In this document: positions 7,877-16,700 of the stretch, in pieces
Numbering within the stretch: position 1 is the stretch's first letter
Layout: each line of letters starts with the position of its first letter
Origin: an uncultured Gammaproteobacteria bacterium
GTDB taxonomy: Bacteria; Pseudomonadota; Gammaproteobacteria; Francisellales; Francisellaceae
Assembly (NCBI GenBank): GCA_913060525.1
Contig: CAJXRW010000003.1
Span: 1-37,673, forward strand
Reading direction: 5' to 3'
Length of the DNA stretch: 37,673 nt
Translations under genes and position numbers: made by a program
The notes under the pieces: generated by a model
Database searches by the model: none
What the model was told of the DNA's origin: nothing
What the model saw: only the letters and a program-made list of their open reading frames with translations

Positions 7877-8015
7877 ATCTGTTTCACAAACGACCGTTTA
7901 TTTAACACTAACAATATTTGCATAAACGAGATTGATTTGTGTTTCAAAACCCGTAACGTAATTTACGTTATACAAATACCAATTGTTTTATATAAATTTA
8001 CACTAGAAATTTAAA
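7877..8015. promoter_or_regulatory. Presumed res site between tnpR and tnpA
   Basis: This 139-base gap between divergent resolvase and transposase genes is where Tn3 elements carry res and both promoters. It contains a 17-bp inverted repeat at 7954-7970 (TAACGTAA, one base, TTACGTTA), suited to a resolvase dimer, and AAACGACCGTTTA near 7890. Subsite boundaries cannot be set by eye. Confidence 0.6.
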
Positions 8016-11015
8016 ATGTCTACCATTGAGCGTACCGCATATCCAAGATATTCAAAAAGACGAAAAATCAAGCAAAAGGATCTTGATGAATATTACACAC
8101 TGTCTTCAGATGAAGTTGCCTTAATGAATAAACACACAAGAAAGTCTCAGCCAAAACTTAATTTTGCAATTCAGCTAAAGACTTTTCAAAAACTCGGCTA
8201 TTTTATTTCAATAGATGAAATACCAGAAGTGATTATTTTTCATCTAAAGAGATCACTACGATTTCATCACAGAACAAAAGTTGGCTATGATTCGCTTTCA
8301 CCAACAACACTCTATACCCATCGAAATGTTATTCGTACTTATCTGAAAATCACTAAGTGGGAGCATCAAGAGGTTAATGGTAGACGAATAAATGTTGCAA
8401 GAAAATCTGCAATTAAATTTGCATACAACATTTCTCACAACATGAACAATATTGCTGATATCATTAGTGCAGTGGTTCAACACCTCATTGAAAATGGCTA
8501 TGAGCTACCCAGTTTCCATACATTAGACCAGTTAGTCAGACATACTCGCCATACAGTAAATAATAAAATCTTTAATGCAGTGAGTAAGAAAGCCGTATCT
8601 AATGGCACGGACAAGTTATTTACTGAGTTACTTCAAGTTGAAAACAATCATTCACTTTTCAATGACCTTAAGAAACAGCCAAAGAGACCTTCGATTAAAA
8701 GGTTCAGAGATTTTCTGAAGCATTATGAATGGTTGTGCAGTTTGGGTGATATTAATGTTTTTCTATCTGAGGTCGCTAAAGTTAAAGTTGAACAGTTTGC
8801 AGAAGAAGCCAAAAGTTTGACTGCAGATGAAATGAAAAAAATATCAACCTCAAGACAGCACACACTTGTTGCCTCTTTAATATCAAGGTCTCAAGCAATT
8901 TCAAAGGATGCACTCACATCAATGCTTTGCAGAATGGTTGCTTCTGCACATAAAAGCGCTCGCAATGAGCTTGATCAAAAACTTGAAGATAATAAAGCTG
9001 ATTCTTGTGAAGTTGCTGATATTTTAATGAATATTGTTGGGCGATCTAAAACCATTCCACAAGCTAATAGTTATGGTGACTGGGTTTTCAATGAAATAAG
9101 CAAATCTGGTGGCGCAGATGCGATTATTGATAAATGCCAAGATGTAATTATTAGCCATAGTAATGAACATAGGCTATTTCTTTCGCTAAAATTGTTGAGA
9201 AACAGATCACTCCTCTATAGCATCACTCAACGTATTGACCCAAAATCTTCCACAGCGCATCAGGCTTTAATTAATGCGATATCATTTATTTTAGACTACC
9301 AAAATGACAAGCCAAAGTATTTTGATGATGATGTAGATTTATCCTTTACAACTGAATTCTGGAAAAATCGTATTTACACCAATATGAATAGTAAAGTGAA
9401 ATTGAATCGAAAAGAACTAGAAACTAGCGTATTTGAGTTTCTCTCTAAAGGTTTAAATTCTGGTGATATTTATGTCGATGGTGCTGATAACTATGCAGAT
9501 TATCGAGCTGAATTGCTCCCCTGGGATGAGTGTAAAAAGCATTTGGATAAGTTTTGCCAGCAAGTAGGTATTCCAAATAACCCGTTAGAAATGATTAAAA
9601 ATCTAAAGAAGGAATTAATTGAAAAAGCAGATTATGTAGATCAAAATTATCATAACATCCCTGACTTTGTATTGAGTGATGAGGGGATACCCTGTATCAA
9701 AAAGCATGAGCCAAAACCTGCCAGTGAATCAGCGCAAAAACTTGAGTCAATCATAAAATCAAGAATGCCAGAACGATCATTACTGGATGTGCTTTCAAAC
9801 TCAGAATATTACGTTAATTGGACAGCAGAGTGTGGCTCTCTTGATGGGAGTGAATCCAAACTAGACAACCCAGTTGAAAAGTATATTCTTACTACCTTTG
9901 CAAAAGGGACAGGGCTTGGGTTAAATCAAACTTCTAGACACATCCGTAATGAAGTTTCACCACGTGTTTTATCCAGAGTAAACCAGAAACACTTCTCCAT
10001 CAAATCCCTCAATAAATCACTAACCAAAATCATTGATTGTATTAATCAATTTGAACTACCTAAAGCCTGGGGAGACGGGAAGCGATGTGCCGTTGATGGC
10101 ACAATGGAAGACATCAATGACAATAATTTAATTGCTGAGCCACATTTTAGATATCGTAAAAAAGGTGGGGTTGCGTATCATCATGTTGCCGATAACTACA
10201 TTGCCTTATTTTCAACTTTCATTCAGTGTGGTGTATGGGAAGCCATACATATTATTGATGGCTTATTACAAAATGCATCAGAAATTCAACCTAAAATTGT
10301 ACATTCAGACACTCAAGGACAATCTTTACCAGTATTTGCTTTTGCATACCTTTTTGGCATTACTCTAATGCCTCGAATTAGACATTGGAAAAATCTAAAG
10401 ATTTACAGACCAGAAAAAAAGTCAAAATATAAAAATATCGATGATATGTTTTGTGATGCTTGGATTGATTGGAATATGATTGCGACTCACTGGCAAGATT
10501 TAATGCAAGTTATTATTTCCGTTAAAATGGGGAAAGTATCTTCCTCATTCATGCTCAGCAAACTAAACTCTTATAATTATAAGAACAGGCTTTATAAGGC
10601 ATTCCAGGAATTAGGCAAAGTAATCAGGACAACTTTTTTGTTAGATTATATATCAGATATGAACTTACGCCAGAATATTACTGACACAACTAATAAAGCC
10701 GAAGCTTATAATGGTTTGTCAGATTGGGTAAGATTTGGAGCTAAGAAGTTGGTCGCCACAAATGATCCTGATGAAATGGAGAAGTCTATAAAATATAATC
10801 AAATCATTACTAATAGCATTATGCTACAAGATGTTGTCGATATGACAAATATACTCCATGAATTAAAGGATGAAGGTTACGAATATACCAAAGAAGATGT
10901 CAGTTATCTAAGCCCATATATTCGTGAACATCTGAAGCGTTTTGGTGAATATGTATTAGATTTAAACAAGAAGCCTGCAAATATAGATAGGATAAGGGAT
11001 AAAGAGGTGTTTTAA
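8016..11015 (+). CDS. tnpA: Tn3-family transposase
   Basis: A 999-residue transposase, full length for the family (about 950-1010). The C-terminal DDE nuclease is intact: Asp694 (AVDGT), Asp765 (HSDTQG) and Glu896 (KAEAYN). The N-terminal part (about 10-160) carries the family DUF4158-type DNA-binding region. The gene is uninterrupted, so the element may be active. It is divergent from tnpR. A possible right end ending in AGACCCCC lies at 11144-11156. I could not find a matching left inverted repeat, so I cannot say whether the copper genes are its cargo. Confidence 0.95.
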   Translation: MSTIERTAYPRYSKRRKIKQKDLDEYYTLSSDEVALMNKHTRKSQPKLNFAIQLKTFQKLGYFISIDEIPEVIIFHLKRSLRFHHRTKVGYDSLSPTTLYTHRNVIRTYLKITKWEHQEVNGRRINVARKSAIKFAYNISHNMNNIADIISAVVQHLIENGYELPSFHTLDQLVRHTRHTVNNKIFNAVSKKAVSNGTDKLFTELLQVENNHSLFNDLKKQPKRPSIKRFRDFLKHYEWLCSLGDINVFLSEVAKVKVEQFAEEAKSLTADEMKKISTSRQHTLVASLISRSQAISKDALTSMLCRMVASAHKSARNELDQKLEDNKADSCEVADILMNIVGRSKTIPQANSYGDWVFNEISKSGGADAIIDKCQDVIISHSNEHRLFLSLKLLRNRSLLYSITQRIDPKSSTAHQALINAISFILDYQNDKPKYFDDDVDLSFTTEFWKNRIYTNMNSKVKLNRKELETSVFEFLSKGLNSGDIYVDGADNYADYRAELLPWDECKKHLDKFCQQVGIPNNPLEMIKNLKKELIEKADYVDQNYHNIPDFVLSDEGIPCIKKHEPKPASESAQKLESIIKSRMPERSLLDVLSNSEYYVNWTAECGSLDGSESKLDNPVEKYILTTFAKGTGLGLNQTSRHIRNEVSPRVLSRVNQKHFSIKSLNKSLTKIIDCINQFELPKAWGDGKRCAVDGTMEDINDNNLIAEPHFRYRKKGGVAYHHVADNYIALFSTFIQCGVWEAIHIIDGLLQNASEIQPKIVHSDTQGQSLPVFAFAYLFGITLMPRIRHWKNLKIYRPEKKSKYKNIDDMFCDAWIDWNMIATHWQDLMQVIISVKMGKVSSSFMLSKLNSYNYKNRLYKAFQELGKVIRTTFLLDYISDMNLRQNITDTTNKAEAYNGLSDWVRFGAKKLVATNDPDEMEKSIKYNQIITNSIMLQDVVDMTNILHELKDEGYEYTKEDVSYLSPYIREHLKRFGEYVLDLNKKPANIDRIRDKEVF

Positions 11016-11117
11016 AATGCTTACTGTCTATTTACTGACGTATTCCGACTAGCTACCAATTAGTATCGATGATCAATAAAAGACCTACATAATGGTAAAT
11101 CTAAGTTATTTATTGCC

Positions 11118-11156
11118 AAATATAATAATAGGATTAAAATTTAACCCTAGACCCCC
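11118..11156 (+). repeat. Candidate right end of the Tn3 element
   Basis: Read inward from 11156 on the minus strand, the sequence starts GGGGGTCTAGGG, like the G-rich outer end of Tn3-family inverted repeats, and it lies about 140 bases after tnpA. Coding-like sequence linked to the next gene begins right after it. No convincing partner was found to the left: GGGGTCT at 5860 shares only the first 7 bases. Boundary and length are approximate. Confidence 0.4.
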
Positions 11157-11262
11157 ATGCTGTGTTATTTTATCCTTAGCTGACCATTATTCTCTTGGAA
11201 AAGGAAAATCAATTGAATTTGAGCATAACTGGTATGAATACACCAAGGATCTGCCAAAATGA
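11157..11262 (+). pseudogene. 3' remnant of a gene apparently cut by the Tn3 insertion
   Basis: An open frame runs from ATG 11092 to TGA 11260-11262. The part before 11157 lies inside the presumed transposon end. The part after it reads like a real C terminus, including DHYSLGKGKSIEFEHNWYEY. Its TGA overlaps the ATG of the next gene in an ATGA arrangement, the usual sign of translational coupling in an operon. I infer that this is the tail of a host gene whose 5' portion was separated by the insertion. The family is not recognised. Confidence 0.5.
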
Positions 11263-11732
11263 GAATTATATCCATAATTGTAATGATCTTAATACTACAA
11301 TCAGCCTATTCAAAAACTCAGATTTACATGTCACAGGGTAAATATACCACCTACTATCATATTGCATTCAAGCTAATACAAACCAATTTCATTCTTCCTC
11401 AAAAACAAATAAGCAATAATGGCCAGTTTGAAATATTAATCTCTAAGTCTAAATTCCCTATTGATGCACCGAATTGTAATAAAAATATCATACTCAGAAT
11501 GCCTAGCACTTCTGCTGCCAAGGATGTTAAGCCTTATGAGGGAAGGGAGGCGTTATTTAATAAAATATTAGAAGTTAAAAAGGGTACAATAAAATCATTA
11601 GACGTTGTAATTGAGCTTAACCCATATATAAACATATTAAATGCAAATCCTCCTGATATTCAACTCCAATACTGCAATGTTTTCTTTAGAACATCTAAAG
11701 ATCAATACATTAACAGTGTCGATCACTCGTAA
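11259..11732 (+). CDS. Secreted hypothetical protein
   Basis: A 157-residue protein with a signal peptide (MRIISIIVMILILQSAYS, cleavage after about residue 18). The mature part contains two cysteines (in PNCNK and QYCNV) that could form a disulfide. No family is recognised. Its start overlaps the stop of the truncated upstream frame (ATGA), so it was probably the second gene of an operon whose first gene was cut by the Tn3 element. It may now lack its native promoter. Confidence 0.65.
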   Translation: MRIISIIVMILILQSAYSKTQIYMSQGKYTTYYHIAFKLIQTNFILPQKQISNNGQFEILISKSKFPIDAPNCNKNIILRMPSTSAAKDVKPYEGREALFNKILEVKKGTIKSLDVVIELNPYINILNANPPDIQLQYCNVFFRTSKDQYINSVDHS

Positions 11733-11763
11733 TCGTAAGTGAGGTTGTAGGTGAGCATAATAA

Positions 11764-11792
11764 TGGGTTCTAGGGTCATACGGCATATTTGG
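11764..11792 (+). repeat. Degenerate direct repeat, copy X
   Basis: TGGGTTCTA (11764-11772) and CATATTTGG (11784-11792) are both repeated in the same order at 12789-12809, with 11 bases between them here and 3 there. The two copies flank the CPBP protease gene in direct orientation. They may be ends of a lost insertion element or a recombination footprint. Confidence 0.35.
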
Positions 11793-11907
11793 TCGTAAAC
11801 AGGGGGCAAAACAGTCACTGCTTTAAAATAATTTTATTTAGCTAAATTAACCGCAGTTTTAATGGATTTTTTGCACTAACATCAACAACTATAATCTTAA
11901 CGAACGT

Positions 11908-12723
11908 TCATTGCATAGCACAACCCACCTTTTTCTTATCAATTTTAGCTAAACATAAAACGCAAACAAATAAACTAAAACCTATAAAATACAGCAAACC
12001 CACTTGAGCAATATTATTGATTCCAAATTTGTCCAATATCCCAGTATTGCTTATATACGCAATTAAATTATTGGACATGTGTAATAAAATTGGAATGAAA
12101 ACTGACCGATAATGCAGGAAAACATAACACAAAATAATGCTGGTGATGCCAGTTGATACAAGCCCTATCGGTGATTTCCAAACGTGAGCGAAAGTGAACA
12201 TTAACACTGAAAGTAATACAAAAATTGGCGTAAAGAATTTGCTCTTATCTGACGACTTAAAGAATCTAAAGATACAGCCCAATGCTAAGAATAATCCTAG
12301 CCTGAATGCAACTTCTTCGGAGATTGGCGCATAAATAACATCAGCGAAAAAAGCATGACTGATTTTACCATTCTGTGCTAATGCCGTGCCTCTGAATATC
12401 TCGTTTAAAGCTGCTTGCAATGGAATAAATGCTAGGTATATTAAGCATAAAGAGCAAAGCAATATAAAGCTTTTTCTATTGATATTTGGAGCTTGAATAA
12501 AACCAACTAACTTATTAAAAAACCTGGCATCATCATGAAAAAATGGAATAGCACTTAAAGCACCAAATAGAATTAACAGCATAACTGGAAAGTTATAAAT
12601 CGAGATTGTTGCCCTCATGTCAAACATTGCTGCAACTGGCACTGATAAAAGCAAGAGAAGCAAGCACAGATAGCAAGTTATCTCTAATACTGGCACACTG
12701 TATGTTTCGTATTTTTTAATCAT
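11908..12723 (-). CDS. CPBP (CAAX/Abi-type) intramembrane metalloprotease
   Basis: A 271-residue membrane protein with about seven hydrophobic segments. It carries the CPBP (PF02517) active-site motifs: Glu136-Glu137 with Arg141 in SEEVAFR, His180 in FTFAH, and His215 with Asn219 in HMSNN. These residues form the metal-dependent intramembrane protease site. In bacteria such proteins are linked to bacteriocin self-immunity and processing of membrane proteins; the substrate here is unknown. It stands alone between two degenerate direct repeats (11764 and 12789), which suggests it came in as a unit. Confidence 0.85.
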   Translation of the reverse strand: MIKKYETYSVPVLEITCYLCLLLLLLSVPVAAMFDMRATISIYNFPVMLLILFGALSAIPFFHDDARFFNKLVGFIQAPNINRKSFILLCSLCLIYLAFIPLQAALNEIFRGTALAQNGKISHAFFADVIYAPISEEVAFRLGLFLALGCIFRFFKSSDKSKFFTPIFVLLSVLMFTFAHVWKSPIGLVSTGITSIILCYVFLHYRSVFIPILLHMSNNLIAYISNTGILDKFGINNIAQVGLLYFIGFSLFVCVLCLAKIDKKKVGCAMQ

Positions 12724-12788
12724 TTTTTTACCGTAGGGGTCATCATAGAGCGACCAGCATGCTTAATTATAAATCTAGTACGCATCAA

Positions 12789-12809
12789 TGGGTTCTATCA
12801 CATATTTGG
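12789..12809 (+). repeat. Degenerate direct repeat, copy Y
   Basis: TGGGTTCTA (12789-12797), TCA, CATATTTGG (12801-12809): the second copy of the pair described at 11764. It is followed by GGGACTAAAATCCC, a short inverted repeat that overlaps the end of the 9-mer. Confidence 0.35.
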
Positions 12810-12851
12810 GACTAAAATCCCACTTCGGTACAAATAACAATCACTTTCACA

Positions 12852-13172
12852 TTAAACTCCTTGGTCTAGTTGTTGGAATTGATTTATCTTTACCGAGCCA
12901 TCAGGAAACCTAGCAACAATATCTAGCGTACCGCCCATTGCTTCAATGTAGCTTTTAAGTGTAGATATATACATATCTGTATTTTTTTCGAGCCTAGATA
13001 TATTGCTTTGGCGTTTACCTAATATTTCACCAATGCGTTCTTGGCTCAGTTTACGAGCTTCACGCAATTCATATAAAGGCATATCCTCCATAAGTTGCGC
13101 TGCTTTAAGTTTTGCCTTTTCCCTAGCTTCAGGGGTCATTTTTTCTCTTAGTTTGTTAAAGCTCTTAGCCAT
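12852..13172 (-). CDS. HigA-like XRE antitoxin
   Basis: A 106-residue helix-turn-helix protein when started at the ATG ending at 13172 (MAKSFNKLREKM); a longer frame to 13220 exists but its first 16 residues do not look like the family. The HTH_XRE domain covers about residues 37-90 (LSQERIGEILGKRQSNISRLEK), followed by a short C-terminal strand region (GTLDIVARFPDGSVKI) common in HigA-type antitoxins of the toxin-first arrangement. It overlaps the toxin gene by 8 bases, so it is translationally coupled. It should neutralise the toxin and repress the shared promoter, which carries two palindromes (13560 and 13588). Confidence 0.88.
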   Translation of the reverse strand: MAKSFNKLREKMTPEAREKAKLKAAQLMEDMPLYELREARKLSQERIGEILGKRQSNISRLEKNTDMYISTLKSYIEAMGGTLDIVARFPDGSVKINQFQQLDQGV

Positions 13173-13524
13173 TTTTATCACCCTTATCCAAAGTTTCAAT
13201 ATGTGTATCGTAGAGATCATCTGCTATTGGTACATACTCATCATACCAGTTATCATTACCTGTCTTATCCCCACCTATAAGCAAAATAGCGCATCTTTTG
13301 GGGTCAAAAGCATATAATATTCGATATGGTCTGCCTTTATGTTGAACCCTGAGTTCTCGCATATGACTATGTTTTGACTCGTGAATCGAAGAAGAGTAAG
13401 GGGAAGGCAATTTAACACCAAGCTTCTCTAATAAAGTAACAACGGCATCAATGTCGCTCTGCTCATCTTCATTAAGGATACCCCACCAATTCCCAAACTC
13501 ATCAGTATATTCAACTTCCCACAC
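13165..13524 (-). CDS. HigB-like (RelE superfamily, Gp49-type) toxin
   Basis: A 119-residue toxin of the RelE/HigB superfamily (PF05973). It starts WEVEYTDEFGNWW and contains the core MRELRVQHKGRPYRILYAFDPKR, with the strand holding the basic catalytic surface, then AILLIGGDKTG. Such toxins are ribosome-dependent mRNA endonucleases; activity is inferred from the family. The start is GTG at 13524, and the second toxin in this window also starts GTG-TGG-GAA. The toxin gene comes first and overlaps the antitoxin by 8 bases. The pair sits between a CPBP protease and the 3' end of the relaxase gene, a typical place for plasmid stabilisation modules. Confidence 0.88.
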   Translation of the reverse strand: MWEVEYTDEFGNWWGILNEDEQSDIDAVVTLLEKLGVKLPSPYSSSIHESKHSHMRELRVQHKGRPYRILYAFDPKRCAILLIGGDKTGNDNWYDEYVPIADDLYDTHIETLDKGDKNG

Positions 13525-13559
13525 AGCAATACAACATAGATTATTATATCAATAAGTAT

Positions 13560-13611
13560 ATATATCATTTATGATATATTCAACATGTATCTATATCGTA
13601 CGATATAGATA
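13560..13611. promoter_or_regulatory. Two palindromic operators of the toxin-antitoxin operon
   Basis: A 20-bp palindrome at 13560-13579 (ATATATCAT, TT, ATGATATAT) and a perfect 24-bp palindrome at 13588-13611 centred on CGTACG lie just upstream of the toxin start (13524, minus strand). Their different sequences suggest either two binding modes of the antitoxin or a second regulator. A role in autoregulation is the family norm. Confidence 0.65.
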
Positions 13612-13741
13612 ATGAGTTTTGGTAGCAAGACAGAAAATTAAACCTAAGGAAAGATTGTGAACAAATCGGCAATATAATGGGTGTAAAATAATCAGATTGC
13701 ATCGTGGTGGGAATTCAGGAGCAACACTACAATAAATTTGA

Positions 13742-16700
13742 CTATCTACGCATACCTTTACTACGTGATTGCTGGATATTTTCTTTCTGGCTCTCACGTT
13801 GTTTTTTACGACTTACTTCTGTTTCAATTCGATTAATCATGGCACTCACGCTTTCTGAGTCTATGGCTTTATCATTAAAGCTGACTTGTTTTCGTGTCGC
13901 AAAATCAGCATTCATCTGCTCATAAGAGACATTACGTTTTTTCAATACATCAAATAAATCTTTCTTTTGATCATTGAGCGCAATCAGTTTATCTTCAATA
14001 ACTCGATTCTCTTTCCTATCAAGCATATCTTTTACAACCGATTTCATCTGCAGTCTGGTGTCACTATCCAGCCTGATCTGCTTACTATGCGCTACTAATA
14101 CTTGCTGTTCTTTGATAGATAAAGGCTTGTCCTGTTTTAAATGCTTAATCGCAACGGCTGCAGAAGCTGCTGTCGGCTTTAAATCAGTGTTAAAGCGACT
14201 GTGCCTAAAAGTTTCACTGATCTTTTCAGATAGCTTAGAAGTTTCAATCGCACTTTTCATGGTGTCAGTCCGTTTTAACTGGTCAACGCTATTCATGTAT
14301 GATTTTAATGCTTGGTAGCCTGATTGATCTGGTTTTAAGTAGTAAGTTGCGCTGGCATTGTTAAGTTTAGGTCTAACAATTTCCATTTGCTCGACAGGCT
14401 TATTGCGCCTATTAAACAACTTTTCAGTGAGAGATTCTGGCTTAACGGTAAAATCATAATGTTTCATACGATACTTATCAGGATTCATTGCAAATGCTTC
14501 AGCAACACTGGTATGCGTATGAGGTGATTTTATATCTGGCACAACGGTTTGAACCTTGCCACCATTCGGCATAATTAACCTTACTTGTTCTTTTAGGACC
14601 TGGTGCGTTTTTTCTTGAACGTTATCAAGCACAACGACAGCCGATTCTGACTTAAGAATTGCTACTTTTGATAGTTGCTCCTGGTTCGCCAAAATAATGC
14701 CTGAATTTGGACTAAGCTTGCTAATTGCATGAGCATCTTGTAAGTTCTGACAAACGTACACCTTATCCAGTGCATGTTTCTTTTCTTTTAGCTGGAATGG
14801 CTCATTTGAAGCTAAGCGCTCATTATGATAGTCATAGCGAGCATTTGATGCTTGACCCAATACAATTTGATCGTTTTTAGCATCATAACGATACTTAGAA
14901 AAATCACTATCTTGTAATGCTTCATGCTTAGTTAGATAGGCTTCAGCTGCCGTCTCTCTAATATCCTGTGTATCGAATTGCATCCTTACCCCCTCTATGC
15001 CTTGGCCTTTTAAAACATCATTCCAATCTGTTTTCTGTAATCCCTGAACGGCTGCAGGGTATTTCACTATAACTTGATCACCCAACTTCATGGCTGATTC
15101 TTCAATCTGATAACGAGTCGCTGCATTTTCCCCATCATTATCTGCAGCAATGATAATTTGTTTTGGTTTTAATGCTTCAATAACAGGTTTAAGTTCAGCT
15201 AAATTACTGACACTAAAAGAAGTTAAAACAGTCGATTTAGGATAAGCAACCGCTAATGTTGCTGCTGTCTCTGGACCTTCAGCAATGATCACCTTGTCAT
15301 CCGTACCTCTTTGTACAATGCCTGCAGAACCTTGAACCACACCTTTTGACAATTTGGCATTATCCATAAAGGTGTTTTTGTCTGCAGTAACCTCATCTAA
15401 GTACACCCTTTGAACTGCAGTCACATTACCTTGATGATCCTCTGCTTTAATGACGGCTGCTGGTATTTTATTAATACGCTCGATGCGCAGGCCTTGATCG
15501 TTATAATCAACCCATTTTGCACCCTTTGGCCAATGCCTAATTTCAAGATTATCTGTCGCTTGAATATTTCTATGTTGCTGCAAATAACGCTCACTTAACG
15601 TACCTTTCAATGGCTGTGATCCCATCCAGATAGACTGTGCAGCTTCAACTTTTTGTTTATGCTCGGTTTCAATCTTCACCTGGTGCGCTGGGTTTTGTTT
15701 TTCCCTAACAATGTAATGATCAGTTTGCGCTTGAGATTCGCTTAAATTCGCAATCTCTGCACCTTTTTTCAGCGCATCAACAAAATTCATCCCTTGCTCA
15801 TGCATTAGTGCTTGAATTGGCGTACCGCCCTTTTTATCGACAAAGCTATACCATGTGCCTGCTTTGTTACCTTTCAGGGTAACAACAACGCCATTCGTCC
15901 ACCTGGCTTCAAACGTACTGACCTTTTTAGGTTGTCCAAATATCTGAGAATAAGTTGAAACTGGATCTTGCATTAAGCTTTGGGTGATACGATTTGCATC
16001 CCAAGTGCGCCTAACCGTTACCTCTTGCTGTGTGTTGTTTTGCGTTGGTTTGCTAGATTTCTGATAAGAACGTGACTGCAGCTCGGCATGCTTATCTAAT
16101 TTCTCAAGGCTAATTTTCTCTCTATTTAGATGTGGCTCGTAAGCTGGCAGTGCCTGCGTAATCTTTGCTGCAAAGGCATTCCTTTCTTTTACTAATTGAA
16201 CGCCTGCAGCTCGATCCCCTTTGGCATAAGCTTCGGCTGTTTTTATCGACTTGGTGCGATAAGCCAGTACGGTATCATAGCGTAATTGTTCTGCTTGGGA
16301 TAACCCGTTACGATAACCAACCTGATAACCAGCTTTTGCATCTTTCCAGAAGTCTGCAGGTGCAATATTTTGTGCTGCTAATTTTCTCTGGAGTTGTTTA
16401 GCATCATAACGATCACTAATTTCATAAGCTAATTGCTTAGATTGGTCTGTTCCAATGCTGTTTCGGTATCGTTGCAAATCAACAATGACTTGATGACTTT
16501 GCGCAGATTGGACCAGCTTAGTGACATCAATATTACGCCAGACTTGTTTATGCTCGACAAATGTTTCAAAAACAGGACTATCCAAGTGCTTACCTAACAT
16601 TTGTGATGCCTGATAAGCCTTTTCATCTCGGAGCGCATTTTTATTTAAAGCCTGGTGCTTAAATTCAGCGTTTGATTTGCCTTGCTTCTCGCTCACTCTG

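Noticed and set aside
12852-13220. 122-residue version of the HTH antitoxin
   Set aside because: The ATG at 13172 overlaps the toxin stop in the usual coupled way and yields the normal family start; the extra 16 residues are inside the toxin gene and unlike antitoxins.
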